This document shows, one piece after another, positions 33,166 to 42,531 of a stretch of 42,817 nucleotides of DNA. Both the position numbers and the translations under genes were made by a program. Source of the stretch: an uncultured Bacteroidales bacterium. GTDB taxonomy: Bacteria; Bacteroidota; Bacteroidia; Bacteroidales; Bacteroidaceae. Numbering within the stretch: position 1 is the first letter of the stretch; every line of letters starts with the position of its first letter. The notes beneath the pieces were generated by a model that worked only from the letters and a program-made list of their open reading frames with translations, searched no databases and had not been told where the DNA came from. The stretch lies in contig CACZCX010000028.1 of assembly GCA_902779875.1 (NCBI GenBank), forward strand, positions 1 through 42,817, read 5' to 3'.

Positions 33166-34467
33166 TCACTTTTTGGCGGCAGCTGACTTGAGGCGGGCCA
33201 CCTGTTTCTCCAGCGCCTGGATTTTCTTATCCTGGTTACTGATGGTGGTCTGGAAGGCGTTGAGCTCCTCGGTGTCGATCTCACGGGGCAGCGCCCAGTT
33301 CACTCTCTGCAGGAAATCACCCAGCACGTTCATATAGTTGGTGAACGCATCGTACGGTGACTCGTAGATTCCGCGGTCCATGGACACGGCGTTGTTCTTG
33401 GTGGTCATGAAACGGAAGTTGTTGCTGGCCTGCAGGTAATCCCAGTCCTGAAGCAGATGCTTGTCCTTACTCAGGATCACGCGCTCACCGATTGAATAGA
33501 GCTTGTTGAATGCCTCACGCTGCATCACGTTACCGAGCCAGCAGCTTATGTCGCGCTCCTCATCGGTCCATGACATGGGATAAGGTACCTCTATGGCCGA
33601 TACGGACTTGTGATTCTTTATGACCTCGCTCGGAGTCTGGAATCCGATGCCACGTGCCTTGGCTGCAACCGGCAGGTTCTTGAGGAACTCCAGGATGTTG
33701 GAGCTGAGCGGCTGATATATACCCAGGGCGCAGAGCTCCATGAATATATTGAATACGCCGTCATCCTCGGGGCACTGTGCAATCCAATCCATATACTTAT
33801 CAGCCATGAGCGGATATGCCTCCCATGAGGGGTTGGAGAATCTCAGGCTTATGTCATCGGACAGCTTGTAATCACGTGTGAACACCTTGAGGTTGGGGTT
33901 CAGGGCGCAGTGATAGAGATAATGGGGGCTCTTCCAGCCAAGTATGTGCTTGGCACCCTCGGTGAGTATTCCCTTGAATCCCATTTCGGCCACAAGACCT
34001 CCTATCTCATCGTCGTAGATAAGGCTGGAGTTGCGGAACACCTTGGGTTTCTGACCGAACAGCTGGTTGATCTTGTCCACCTGGCGCTTGACCTCGTCAC
34101 GGAACGAAGCCTCACCGTTGGGGGCAAGCGAAGCCAGGCCATGGGAGTAAGGCTCGGCTATAAATTCGCAGCATCCGGTTCCGGCAAGCTCCTGAAGGAG
34201 GTCGATGACCTGGGGTGCGTAACGTTCCAGCTGCTCCAGGCCCACGCCTGACAGCGAGAGAGCCACCTTGAAGGCACCTTCGCTCTCCTTGGCCATCGCT
34301 ATCAGAGTCTTGAGAGCGGGGATATAGGAGTTCTCGGTGATATTTCCGATGCTGGTCTCGTTAGCGTAATCGTCATAGTAGTAGTGGTCCGTTCCTATAT
34401 CAAAGAAGCGGTACCGCTTGAGATGTATTATCTGGTGAATCTCAAAATACAGACAGATTGTTTTCAT
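33166..34467 (-). CDS. Glycoside hydrolase family 57 protein
   Basis: A 433-residue GH57-type (beta/alpha)7-barrel protein, opening MKTICLYFEIHQIIHLKRYRF, the family His-Gln start. It has CCEFIAEPYSHGL, SLIYDDEIGGLVAEMGFKG and ILTEGAKHILG. The C-terminus is a helical tail with a short Lys/Ala-rich coiled coil. It is probably an alpha-amylase or 4-alpha-glucanotransferase acting on glycogen. The ATG at 34467 is preferred because the family starts here; eight extra upstream residues are possible. It is the last gene after the debranching enzyme and GT4, as in Bacteroides. Confidence 0.88.
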   Translation of the reverse strand: MKTICLYFEIHQIIHLKRYRFFDIGTDHYYYDDYANETSIGNITENSYIPALKTLIAMAKESEGAFKVALSLSGVGLEQLERYAPQVIDLLQELAGTGCCEFIAEPYSHGLASLAPNGEASFRDEVKRQVDKINQLFGQKPKVFRNSSLIYDDEIGGLVAEMGFKGILTEGAKHILGWKSPHYLYHCALNPNLKVFTRDYKLSDDISLRFSNPSWEAYPLMADKYMDWIAQCPEDDGVFNIFMELCALGIYQPLSSNILEFLKNLPVAAKARGIGFQTPSEVIKNHKSVSAIEVPYPMSWTDEERDISCWLGNVMQREAFNKLYSIGERVILSKDKHLLQDWDYLQASNNFRFMTTKNNAVSMDRGIYESPYDAFTNYMNVLGDFLQRVNWALPREIDTEELNAFQTTISNQDKKIQALEKQVARLKSAAAKK

Positions 34468-34493
34468 ATCCTGATTCTTGTTTATTTCCACAA

Positions 34494-35756
34494 TTATTTA
34501 ATCCCCAGCAGTTTCTTGTAGCGTGCCAGGATACGCTCGCCCACCTTGTCCCAGGTGATGGCATCGACCTCTTTCTTACCCTCCACCTTGAGGTACTCGT
34601 AGAGTGCCGGATAGTTGCAGATGGAGTATATGGCATCGGCCATGGCGTGTATGTCCCAATAATCCACCTTGATGCACTTGTCCAGGATCTCGGCGCAGCC
34701 TGACTGCTTGGAGATGATGGTAGGTACCTCGCACTGCATGGCTTCAAGGGGTGAAATGCCGAAAGGCTCTGATACCGAAGGCATTATGTAGACGTCGCTC
34801 GACTTGAGGCATTCGTATACCTGGCGTCCTTTCATGAAACCGGGGAAATGGAACCTGTCGGCGATGCCGCGGTCTGCAGCCATGGTTATCATGGCATTCA
34901 TCATATCACCGCTTCCGGCCATGCAGAAACGGATGTCATGAGTACGTTTGAGCACCAGTGCGGCAGCCTCCACGAAATACTCGGGGCCTTTCTGCATGGT
35001 GATACGGCCCAGGAACGTAACGACCTTCTCGTGAGGCTTACGTACGGGTTTTATATCCTGAATCTCCTGCGGCAGAGGCTCGACTGCGTTATGCATGGTC
35101 GATACCTTGCGCGGATCCTGATGGTACTTGTTGATTACGGTCTGACGGGTCAGCTCGCTCACGCACATGATGTGGTCGGCGTAATCCATGCCGTTCTTCT
35201 CGATGGCATAGACGGTGGGGTTCACGTTGCCGCGGCTACGGTCAAAATCGGTGGCGTGGACATGGATTACCAACGGTTTGCCGCTCACCTGCTTGGCATG
35301 GATGCCTGCAGGATAGGTAAGCCAGTCGTGCGAATGGATTATATCGAACTCCTCGGTCCTGGCTACCACTCCGGCCACGATCGAGTAGTTGTTTATCTCC
35401 TCATGAAGGTTGTCGGGATATCGGCCCGAGAACTCTATGCAGCCCAGGTCATTGGTATAGATATTGCTGAAATCGGCGTAGATATGGTCACGGAAACGGT
35501 AATAGTCATCCGCATTCATCCAGGGGTATCTCTCCCTGAGCACGCTGCTGTCCGGATTGCGGTAGACCACCGGTACGGTGTTCATGCCCACAATCTTCAT
35601 GAAGCTCTGATCCTCATCGCCCCAAGGCTTAGGCAGGCAGAACGTGATATCCACATTCCCCTGGTTAGCCAGTCCTCTTGTCAATCCGTAGCTGGCCGTT
35701 CCCAGACCGCCCAGGATATGGGGCGGAAACTCCCAGCCGAACATCAGTACTCGCAT
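34494..35756 (-). CDS. Glycosyltransferase family 4, glycogen synthase-like
   Basis: A 420-residue GT-B fold enzyme. It begins MRVLMFGWEFPPHILGGLG, the acceptor-side glycine loop. The middle has IIHSHDWLTYPAG, and the C-terminal half has FLGRITMQKGPEYFVEAA and the EPFGISPLEAMQCE motif with the two catalytic glutamates. It likely transfers glucose to build glycogen, given the debranching enzyme 6 bases upstream and GH57 26 bases downstream. Confidence 0.88.
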   Translation of the reverse strand: MRVLMFGWEFPPHILGGLGTASYGLTRGLANQGNVDITFCLPKPWGDEDQSFMKIVGMNTVPVVYRNPDSSVLRERYPWMNADDYYRFRDHIYADFSNIYTNDLGCIEFSGRYPDNLHEEINNYSIVAGVVARTEEFDIIHSHDWLTYPAGIHAKQVSGKPLVIHVHATDFDRSRGNVNPTVYAIEKNGMDYADHIMCVSELTRQTVINKYHQDPRKVSTMHNAVEPLPQEIQDIKPVRKPHEKVVTFLGRITMQKGPEYFVEAAALVLKRTHDIRFCMAGSGDMMNAMITMAADRGIADRFHFPGFMKGRQVYECLKSSDVYIMPSVSEPFGISPLEAMQCEVPTIISKQSGCAEILDKCIKVDYWDIHAMADAIYSICNYPALYEYLKVEGKKEVDAITWDKVGERILARYKKLLGIK

Positions 35757-35762
35757 ATGCTA

Positions 35763-37700
35763 TTATTCAAATTCATTTATCATCTTAATGGTCCTCAGTA
35801 TCTCGGCCACATTCATGGCGAACGATACCGCTCCCCTGCCCTTGAAAGGCGGGTTGCCGTCAAACAGCTCAGGCAGCGAGCCTATGCAGTGTGACGTCAT
35901 CTCATCCTCGTAGCCTATCATCTGGCGCTCCACGAACGACAGACCGCTCATCTTGAACACCTTGAGGTAAGCCTCAAAGTAGAATCCGGCCAGCCACGGC
36001 CATGCGGTACCCTGATGGTATGCATAGTCACGCTCGCGCTGCGGTCCTACGTAGTTGGGGTTGTAACCCATGCTCTTGGGGCTGAGCGAACGCAGTCCCT
36101 TGGGTGTAAGCAGTTCCTTGGTCACGATATCGACCACAGCTTTCTGCTGCTTGATATCCAGCGGAGAGTAGTCCAGAGCCACAGCGAATATCTGGTTGGG
36201 ACGTACGCTCCAGTCAGGAACGTCCTTATCGACAAAGTCATACAGGTAATCGTACTGGTTTACGAAGGTGCGTACGAATGATTTGGCAGTCGTTGCAGCA
36301 AGTGTCTCTATTCGCTTGGAGTAGTCAGCCTTACCGAACTCTCCTGTCAGACCGGCCACGAACATAAGCGCATTGTACCACAGGGCGTTGATCTCAACCA
36401 CATATCCTGTACGCGGAATCACGGGCACGCCGTTTGCGGTGGAGTTCATCCAGGTCGATGCTTTCTCCTTGCCGTTTATGTGCACCAGTCCGTTACTGTG
36501 CAGGAAGAAGTTGTAGTGGCGGTTATGACGCAGGAAATCCATCATCTCGGTAAGCAGCTTGCCGTACTTGTTCCAGGCCTGCTCCCTCGATGTGGCCTTG
36601 GCATACTGCTGTATGGCCCAAACGGCCCAGAGCATCACATCGGGCTGTTCAATCTCATATATCTGCAGACGGCCGGGCGCACCTTTCATGAAGTCGCGTA
36701 TAGCCTCCTGAGCGGTGTACATGGCACTCTCGAACTCATGAATCTCCTTTAGCGAGAGGGTCAGTCCGGGCAGCGACACAAAGAGGTCGCGGGCACGGCA
36801 CTTGAACCACGGATAACCGGCCAGGATATAGTGATGACCGCCCACCTTGTTGTGGAACTGGTGTGCGGCGTTCTTGAGGCAGTGATAGAAGTTGTCACGC
36901 GGAGTGCGTTCGTTTGCCTCGAGCGTGAAGGTGCGTTTGAGTCCCTTGGTCTTTACTTCCGATAAACCCGCGGAGAACACTATGCTCTCACCTTTTTTAA
37001 TAGGCATCTCAAAGTAGCCCGGCACGTAAAGGTCCTCGTTGAACTCGTATCCGCGTTCAAGCTCCTTGGAGTACTCGAACTTGCGGTACCAGTCGGGACG
37101 GAACACGAACTCGTTCTCCTTGCTGAACTGCATGAACAACTCGGGATAGCCGGGATACATGCAGGTCTTGATACCGTTCTCCACCATCTGGTACTCGCGG
37201 CTGGCGTTGCTGTTCTCATGAGTGAACTGGCGTACGCTGCGGAATGCCAGGAAGGGCTGGAACCTCAATGTGGTCTCTGAATGGGCGTCAAGAAGCGTAT
37301 AACGTATAAGTATGCGGTTCTCATTATGCTCAAACAGCTTTTCTTTCTTGAGGAGCACGCCTCCTACACGGTATATGGTGGTCGGGACCTTGTCACAGTT
37401 GAACTCCCTTATGTATTTGTGTCCCTTGGGACTGAAGTTGTAACCCCAATACTGATGGAGTCCCAGGTTGAACTCCGCTCCATGCTGGATCACCGTTTCA
37501 TCAAGTGACGAGAGCAGCACATGGTTTTCATCATCAAGTTCGGGCAGAGGCACCACCAGAAGTCCGTGGTACTTACGCGTGTTGCAGTCCACGATGGTCG
37601 TGCAGTGGTAAGCTCCGGAACGGTTCGTGCGAAGTATCTCTCTGGGGAGCGTCTCTTCCAGATTGGTCATCAATGTTTTCTCAAAACGCAGATAGCTCAT
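35763..37700 (-). CDS. Glycogen debranching enzyme (amylo-alpha-1,6-glucosidase)
   Basis: A 645-residue debranching enzyme with an N-terminal beta-sandwich domain (TNRSGAYHCTTIVDCNTRKYHGLLV) and a C-terminal (alpha/alpha)6 barrel with AGYPWFKCRARDLFVSLPGL, VVEINALWYNAL and AYHQGTAWPWLAGFY. The acidic residues in CRARD and GYVVEIN are the expected GH133-like catalytic positions. The ATG at 37700 fits the family; an upstream ATG at 37787 would add 29 residues with a poor signal-like sequence. It is the first gene of the glycogen operon and is divergent from the Nfn fusion. Confidence 0.9.
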   Translation of the reverse strand: MSYLRFEKTLMTNLEETLPREILRTNRSGAYHCTTIVDCNTRKYHGLLVVPLPELDDENHVLLSSLDETVIQHGAEFNLGLHQYWGYNFSPKGHKYIREFNCDKVPTTIYRVGGVLLKKEKLFEHNENRILIRYTLLDAHSETTLRFQPFLAFRSVRQFTHENSNASREYQMVENGIKTCMYPGYPELFMQFSKENEFVFRPDWYRKFEYSKELERGYEFNEDLYVPGYFEMPIKKGESIVFSAGLSEVKTKGLKRTFTLEANERTPRDNFYHCLKNAAHQFHNKVGGHHYILAGYPWFKCRARDLFVSLPGLTLSLKEIHEFESAMYTAQEAIRDFMKGAPGRLQIYEIEQPDVMLWAVWAIQQYAKATSREQAWNKYGKLLTEMMDFLRHNRHYNFFLHSNGLVHINGKEKASTWMNSTANGVPVIPRTGYVVEINALWYNALMFVAGLTGEFGKADYSKRIETLAATTAKSFVRTFVNQYDYLYDFVDKDVPDWSVRPNQIFAVALDYSPLDIKQQKAVVDIVTKELLTPKGLRSLSPKSMGYNPNYVGPQRERDYAYHQGTAWPWLAGFYFEAYLKVFKMSGLSFVERQMIGYEDEMTSHCIGSLPELFDGNPPFKGRGAVSFAMNVAEILRTIKMINEFE

Positions 37701-37813
37701 CGGTCTTGTATAAATTCTTATTTGATATCCTGATTTTCTGCAAATTAATGCAAAATAAACGTCCTTTGTTAAAATTAGATTAGACAAATATAATCAGAAA
37801 TAGTATTAATTGA

Positions 37814-37821
37814 TAACTTTG
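37814..37821 (+). promoter_or_regulatory. -7 promoter box of the Nfn fusion gene
   Basis: A perfect TAACTTTG lies 39 bases before the start codon at 37861. No clear -33 TTTG box is found at the usual distance. Confidence 0.4.
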
Positions 37822-37860
37822 CGCGACAAAATAACAGAAAGCAGAGAAAAACGACAAAAT

Positions 37861-40236
37861 ATGAACAGGATTGTATCCAAGCAACAGTTTTCAGAGAATG
37901 TTTTCAAGTTTGAAGTTGAGGCACCGCTCATAGCAAAATCACGCCGTGCCGGTCACTTCGTAATCATCCGTATAGGAGAGAAGGGCGAGCGTATTCCGCT
38001 TACCATCGCTGACTCTGACGTCAAGCGCGGCACCATCACTCTTGTAGTGCAGCGTATAGGTCTCTCCACCAACAGACTCTGCAAGCTGGAGGCTGGTGAC
38101 ATGATAACCGACGTGGTAGGTCCTCTTGGCCAGGCCACTCACATCGAGAAGTTCGGAACGGTACTTTGCGCCGGCGGCGGTGTAGGTACAGCTCCCATGC
38201 TCCCCATCATCAAGGCCCTTAAGGAGGCAGGCAACCGCGTGATCGCAGTTCTGGCCGGCCGTACCAAGGAGCTCATCATCCTTGAGGATGAGGTTAACAA
38301 GTATGCCGACGAGACCATCATCATGACCGATGACGGATCATACGGCAACAAGGGTGTGGTAACAGTCGGTATGGAACAGGTAATCCAGAGAGAGAAGGTT
38401 GACAAGTGCTTCGCCATCGGCCCTGCCATCATGATGAAGTTCTGCTGCCTGCTCACTCAGAAATATAACATCTCTACCGATGTATCGCTCAACACCATCA
38501 TGGTCGATGGTACCGGTATGTGCGGTGCCTGCCGTGTAAGCGTTGGCGGCAAGACCAAGTTCGTTTGCGTAGACGGACCTGAGTTCGACGGCCACGAGGT
38601 TGACTGGGACGGTATGATGAAGCGTATGGGTGCCTTCAAGGAGACCGAGCGCGAGGAGATGAAAAAGCTTGAGGAGTCAGTTGCAGCTGCAGCTCCTGCC
38701 GCTGATAAGGCCGCTTGCTGCTGCGGTGGCAGTAAGGCCAAGGTTGAGGTTGAGCCCATCGAGGTCCTGACCGACCGTAACGCACAGTGGAGAGCTGACC
38801 TGCGTGCTACCATGAAACCCAAGGACCGCACCGCAATCGAGCGCTGCGTAATGAACGAGTTGGCACCTGACTACCGTCGTCACAGCCGCAAGGAGGAGGT
38901 TAACCAGGGCCTCACCGAGGAGCAGGCACTCCTGGAGGCCAAGCGTTGCCTTGACTGCGCCAACCCCTCATGTATGGAGGGTTGCCCCGTAAACATCGAG
39001 ATTCCTTCATTCATCAAGAATATTGAGCGCGGTAACTATCTGGCTGCCGCCAAGGTGCTCAAGAAGACCAGCGCCCTGCCCGCTGTCTGCGGCCGTGTCT
39101 GCCCCCAGGAGAAGCAGTGCGAGAGCAAGTGCATACACCTCAAGATGGGTAAGAAGCCTGTTGCCATAGGTTATCTGGAGCGTTTCGCTGCCGATTACGA
39201 GCGTGAGAGCGGCAACATCTCAGTACCTGAGGTTGCAGCATCCAACGGCAAGAAGATAGCAGTCATCGGTTCAGGTCCTTCAGGCCTCTCATTCGCAGGC
39301 GATATGGCCAAGCTCGGTTATGACGTAACCGTATTCGAGGCCCTGCATGAGATCGGCGGTGTGCTCAAGTACGGTATTCCTGAGTTCCGTCTGCCCAACA
39401 AGATCGTTGACGTTGAGATCGAGAACCTTCAGAAGATGGGTGTCAAGTTCGTAAAGGACTGCATCGTAGGTAAGACCATCACCGTAAAGGAACTTGAGGC
39501 TGAGGATTACAAGGGCATATTCGTAGGCTCAGGTGCCGGTCTGCCCAACTTCATGAACATTGAGGGTGAGAACCTTATCAACATAATGTCATCAAATGAG
39601 TATCTGACTCGCGTCAACCTGATGGATGCCGCAAGCAAGGAGTCCGATACCCCCGTAACATTCGGCAAGAAGATGATGATCGTAGGTGGCGGTAACACCG
39701 CTATGGACTCTGTCCGCACTGCCCTGCGTCTGGGTGCCGAGCGCGCCATGATCGTTTACCGCCGTTCCGAGGAGGAGATGCCCGCCCGTCTTGAGGAGGT
39801 CAAGCACGCCAAGGAAGAGGGTGTAGAGTTCATGACACTGCACAACCCCATCCGTTACATCGGTGACGAGAACGGCCGCGTAAAGCAGGCTGTACTTGAA
39901 AAGATGGCTCTCGGTGAGCCCGATGCAAGCGGTCGCCGCAGCCCGGTTCCCACAGGCGAGACCATCACAGTCGATGTTGATATGGTAATCGTAGCTGTAG
40001 GTGTATCACCCAACCCCATCGTTCCCAAGTCAATCGAGGGTCTGGAGCTGGGCCGCAAGAACACCATCGCCGTAAACGACAACATGCAGTCATCAATACC
40101 TACAATCTTTGCAGGTGGTGATATCGTGTCGCGCTGCCGCTTCCATGCACGCGGAACTGTCCAAGTGAGAATTGAGACATGGATAATGAAAAACGCTCGG
40201 AGGTTTCCGGGCGTTTTTCGTTTTAACAAAGATTAA
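37861..40236 (+). CDS. Fused ferredoxin-NADP reductase / GltD-like oxidoreductase (NfnA-NfnB type), 3' end disrupted
   Basis: A fusion of two flavoproteins. Residues 1-~280 are an FNR-like NAD-binding unit with GGVGTAPMLP and a [2Fe-2S] site (MCGACRV, Cys221 and Cys224, then Cys236), as in dihydroorotate dehydrogenase electron-transfer subunits and NfnA. A linker with CCCGG leads to a GltD/NfnB unit with two Fe-S motifs (CLDCANPSCMEGCP; CGRVCPQEKQCESKC), GSGPSGLSFAG and GGGNTAMDSV. The C-terminus should read GGDIVRGGATV and so on. Here the frame slips after GGDIV (near 40128): RAAASMHAELSK and a stop at 40166-40168 are found one frame over. About 13 residues and the frame (near 41 nt) are lost. 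As read, the ORF runs through a terminator to 40236. It would exchange electrons between NADH, NADPH and ferredoxin. Confidence 0.85.
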   Translation: MNRIVSKQQFSENVFKFEVEAPLIAKSRRAGHFVIIRIGEKGERIPLTIADSDVKRGTITLVVQRIGLSTNRLCKLEAGDMITDVVGPLGQATHIEKFGTVLCAGGGVGTAPMLPIIKALKEAGNRVIAVLAGRTKELIILEDEVNKYADETIIMTDDGSYGNKGVVTVGMEQVIQREKVDKCFAIGPAIMMKFCCLLTQKYNISTDVSLNTIMVDGTGMCGACRVSVGGKTKFVCVDGPEFDGHEVDWDGMMKRMGAFKETEREEMKKLEESVAAAAPAADKAACCCGGSKAKVEVEPIEVLTDRNAQWRADLRATMKPKDRTAIERCVMNELAPDYRRHSRKEEVNQGLTEEQALLEAKRCLDCANPSCMEGCPVNIEIPSFIKNIERGNYLAAAKVLKKTSALPAVCGRVCPQEKQCESKCIHLKMGKKPVAIGYLERFAADYERESGNISVPEVAASNGKKIAVIGSGPSGLSFAGDMAKLGYDVTVFEALHEIGGVLKYGIPEFRLPNKIVDVEIENLQKMGVKFVKDCIVGKTITVKELEAEDYKGIFVGSGAGLPNFMNIEGENLINIMSSNEYLTRVNLMDAASKESDTPVTFGKKMMIVGGGNTAMDSVRTALRLGAERAMIVYRRSEEEMPARLEEVKHAKEEGVEFMTLHNPIRYIGDENGRVKQAVLEKMALGEPDASGRRSPVPTGETITVDVDMVIVAVGVSPNPIVPKSIEGLELGRKNTIAVNDNMQSSIPTIFAGGDIVSRCRFHARGTVQVRIETWIMKNARRFPGVFRFNKD
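40189..40218 (+). terminator. Intrinsic terminator after the Nfn fusion
   Basis: A 12-bp stem, 40189-40200 with 40207-40218, with one G-T pair and a 6-base loop, followed by a T-rich run. It lies 20 bases beyond the restored stop at 40168 but inside the ORF as read, supporting the frame loss. Confidence 0.8.
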
Positions 40237-40292
40237 TGTGCTTGTATGGCAAATAGCAAAAAACATCACACTGAAACATTAAATGATTATAA

Positions 40293-40300
40293 TAGATTTG
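40293..40300 (+). promoter_or_regulatory. -7 promoter box of the lipoprotein gene
   Basis: TAGATTTG matches TAnnTTTG and lies 33 bases before the start codon at 40334. The -33 box is not clear. Confidence 0.4.
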
Positions 40301-40333
40301 CAACTGATAGTGTTCCTATCCAATTAATACGGA

Positions 40334-41725
40334 ATGAAAAGATTGAATTTTAAAGTATTGTTTGCAGTTCTTGTCGGCAGTTTATGCATTGTTTCCTGCT
40401 TTAAAGATGATGATGAAAAGAACGGTTTCTTTTATAAGGAGCCGGAAGTCGAGATACAATCCTATAGTATCGGAGGAGTGGGTACATGTTATTTATCATG
40501 TAAAATCTGGCCGACCAAGGAAATGTATGAAAACAACCTGCCAAATTATGAATGTGGATTAGAGTACTCTACTGACAGTCTTTTCCGTTCATCCACCAAG
40601 ATCGTTTTCGGCTTCCGCTTTGGCAGTTCTATGTCAAGTAATTATACTGCTACGGGGAAGGTGGGTGATTTATATCCCGATTCAACATATTATTTCCGTG
40701 CATTGTTGATATTTGTTGATAAGTTGACTGAGGAGGGTCAGTTTTTTTCCGGCGATAGATTCGGAAACAGATATGTCAACGAGTATACTCATATAATCAA
40801 AGAAGGGAAAACCGTCTCTATAACAATGCCACATTCAGCAGATGTAAATAAATATGTGCATGCTTCAGTTACAGAACTGGGACCGATGAATCTCAATATA
40901 GGGATAGAATGTGACGTTAATGAGATGATTAACGCCAATTTAAACAATTTTGATTGCAGTCTTGAGTTTTCTGAAGATAGCACATTCTCAGATAACGTTA
41001 CAGTTATGCCTTTCCATTTTTACTTCTCGGAAAAGGAGTTTGAATTCAAATACCTGAAGCCGTTCTGCGATTATTATTACAGGATACGTTTCTATTCTGA
41101 GGATAAGTCTGTATCTTATTACGGTAATGTGATAAAGGTTTCTACGCCAGCGCTGAAAACGGTTAACGGAACGCCATATGTTGATTTGGGATTATCTGTA
41201 ATGTGGGCCTATTACAATGTCGGGGCACACTCCCCATTGGAACCCGGTGGTTTTTATTGTTGGGGCGAGACAGAAGAATTGACACTTGAGGGTACGAAAG
41301 TAACTGACTATTTTAGCAACTCTATCAATTATTCAAAATACAATGAAAAGGATCGAATAACTATTCTTCAGCCTGTGGATGATGTGGCTACAGTAAAGTG
41401 GGGCGCCCCCTGGCACATGCCTGATCAAGGCGATATAGTTACTCTGTATGAAAATTGCACTAAAAGTGAATTGACAATTGACGGCCAAAAGGTTGTGCAA
41501 TTTACCAGTAAGATTAATGGTAACTACATTTTAATCCCGGTAGCCGGATGTTATACCGGTGGACAATATATGGATTGGGATTATGCCTGCTTCTGGACAA
41601 GAGATCTTAATAGTTTCTATGGGATGATTGTTCATTCTGCAAGTAGTGAGGCCGTACGTTTGACGACTTATAATACCAGAAGTGATTGCCTTAATGTGCG
41701 TCCTGTGGTTGAACTTAATCATTAA
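40334..41725 (+). CDS. Surface lipoprotein with a C-terminal Fib_succ_major-type domain
   Basis: A 463-residue lipoprotein with a lipobox (CIVSC). The middle is two fibronectin-like repeats of similar wording (CYLSCKIWP ... YECGLEYSTDSLF; and LNIGIECDVN ... FDCSLEFSEDSTF). The C-terminus has PYVDLGLSVMWAYYNVGAHS, FYCWGETEE and a final LNVRPVVELN, the pattern of the Fibrobacter succinogenes major paralogous domain common in Bacteroidales surface proteins. Codons are much more AT-rich than in the rest of the window, suggesting recent arrival. The ligand is unknown. Confidence 0.8.
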   Translation: MKRLNFKVLFAVLVGSLCIVSCFKDDDEKNGFFYKEPEVEIQSYSIGGVGTCYLSCKIWPTKEMYENNLPNYECGLEYSTDSLFRSSTKIVFGFRFGSSMSSNYTATGKVGDLYPDSTYYFRALLIFVDKLTEEGQFFSGDRFGNRYVNEYTHIIKEGKTVSITMPHSADVNKYVHASVTELGPMNLNIGIECDVNEMINANLNNFDCSLEFSEDSTFSDNVTVMPFHFYFSEKEFEFKYLKPFCDYYYRIRFYSEDKSVSYYGNVIKVSTPALKTVNGTPYVDLGLSVMWAYYNVGAHSPLEPGGFYCWGETEELTLEGTKVTDYFSNSINYSKYNEKDRITILQPVDDVATVKWGAPWHMPDQGDIVTLYENCTKSELTIDGQKVVQFTSKINGNYILIPVAGCYTGGQYMDWDYACFWTRDLNSFYGMIVHSASSEAVRLTTYNTRSDCLNVRPVVELNH

Positions 41726-41743
41726 ATAGCAATTGACTGCATT

Positions 41744-42391
41744 ATGAAGAAAAAGAGTATTCTGCCGGTTTTAATGGCGTTGTTTATCCTTGTTAGTATT
41801 AATGCCAAGGCTCAAAGTTCGGGCTCGTATGCCTTTGTAGATGGTTTTTTCAAACGTAATACAACGTCAACAAAGGATGGACAAAATAACAATGTGTCAC
41901 AGGATGTGTCAACTATGGGCACAGGTATAGGTTGGGGCTATCTTTTCAGCCCTAATAATGACGGACAGGGCATAAGTATAGAAATGGGGGTTGAAATAGG
42001 AGCCCAAAACAATTCTTACACCAATATAAATGGAATGCCTAATACCAAGGAGAAGTTGACAGGCGCTACTCTGGCATTGGGCTATCATTTGACAGTAATA
42101 CCGCGCCTATACTATGTACCTCAGCTGAGTGTCGGATTAATTAATTCCGAACCGTCTCAATTCGTTGAAGCATACTGGGAATGGTATACAGGCACGACCA
42201 CCCATTCAATAGGTGTAAGACTTAACCTATTGAATTTTGAATTCAAGTCAAATGATACGCCTTTCAGTGTGCGTTTCGGCATGGGAGGCATAACTTATAT
42301 AAAATCAACCTCAAACAACGTTCCCAATCCGATGTATACTTATGACTTTGACCTGAACACTTTCACCACAGCAGTAATCTACTACTTCTGA
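41744..42391 (+). CDS. Small outer membrane beta-barrel protein
   Basis: A 215-residue protein with a signal peptide (cleaved after AKAQ). The body alternates polar and hydrophobic residues in strand-like blocks (GTGIGWGYLF, ISIEMGVEIGA, TGATLALGYHL, LSVGLI, IGVRLNLLNF) and ends in Phe, the outer membrane barrel signature. It is likely an 8- to 10-strand barrel. It follows the lipoprotein by 18 bases in the same AT-rich stretch and is probably co-transcribed with it. Function unknown. Confidence 0.75.
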   Translation: MKKKSILPVLMALFILVSINAKAQSSGSYAFVDGFFKRNTTSTKDGQNNNVSQDVSTMGTGIGWGYLFSPNNDGQGISIEMGVEIGAQNNSYTNINGMPNTKEKLTGATLALGYHLTVIPRLYYVPQLSVGLINSEPSQFVEAYWEWYTGTTTHSIGVRLNLLNFEFKSNDTPFSVRFGMGGITYIKSTSNNVPNPMYTYDFDLNTFTTAVIYYF

Positions 42392-42411
42392 TGAGGACAT
42401 TGGGGACAGGA

Positions 42412-42492
42412 TGGCTACCATTATCCTATGCCTATGGCATTATCTGTGCCGTCAGGCACACAATATGGGTAGCCAGCCGTTTCAACGGCTGG
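42412..42492. repeat. Multi-hairpin palindromic element
   Basis: An outer stem, 42412-42419 with 42468-42475 (TGGCTACC/GGTAGCCA), encloses two hairpins: ATGCC-tat-GGCAT (42428-42440) and TGTGCC-gtca-GGCACA (42445-42460). A third hairpin, CCAGCCGTT/AACGGCTGG (42473-42492), follows. GGGGACAGG just to the left resembles the B-family core. It fills the gap between the barrel gene and the convergent DUF486 gene and may end transcription of both. It looks like a REP-type repeat. Confidence 0.6.
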
Positions 42493-42531
42493 GTGCTTAC
42501 GTATGCGACAAATAAATATACGCTGATGGTT

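Noticed and set aside
40246-40353. A 35-codon ORF (starting MANSKKHHTETLND) that overlaps the start of the lipoprotein gene.
   Set aside because: No family recognised, it contains the promoter box of the next gene, and it is short enough to arise by chance. It could be a remnant, but there is nothing to support this.
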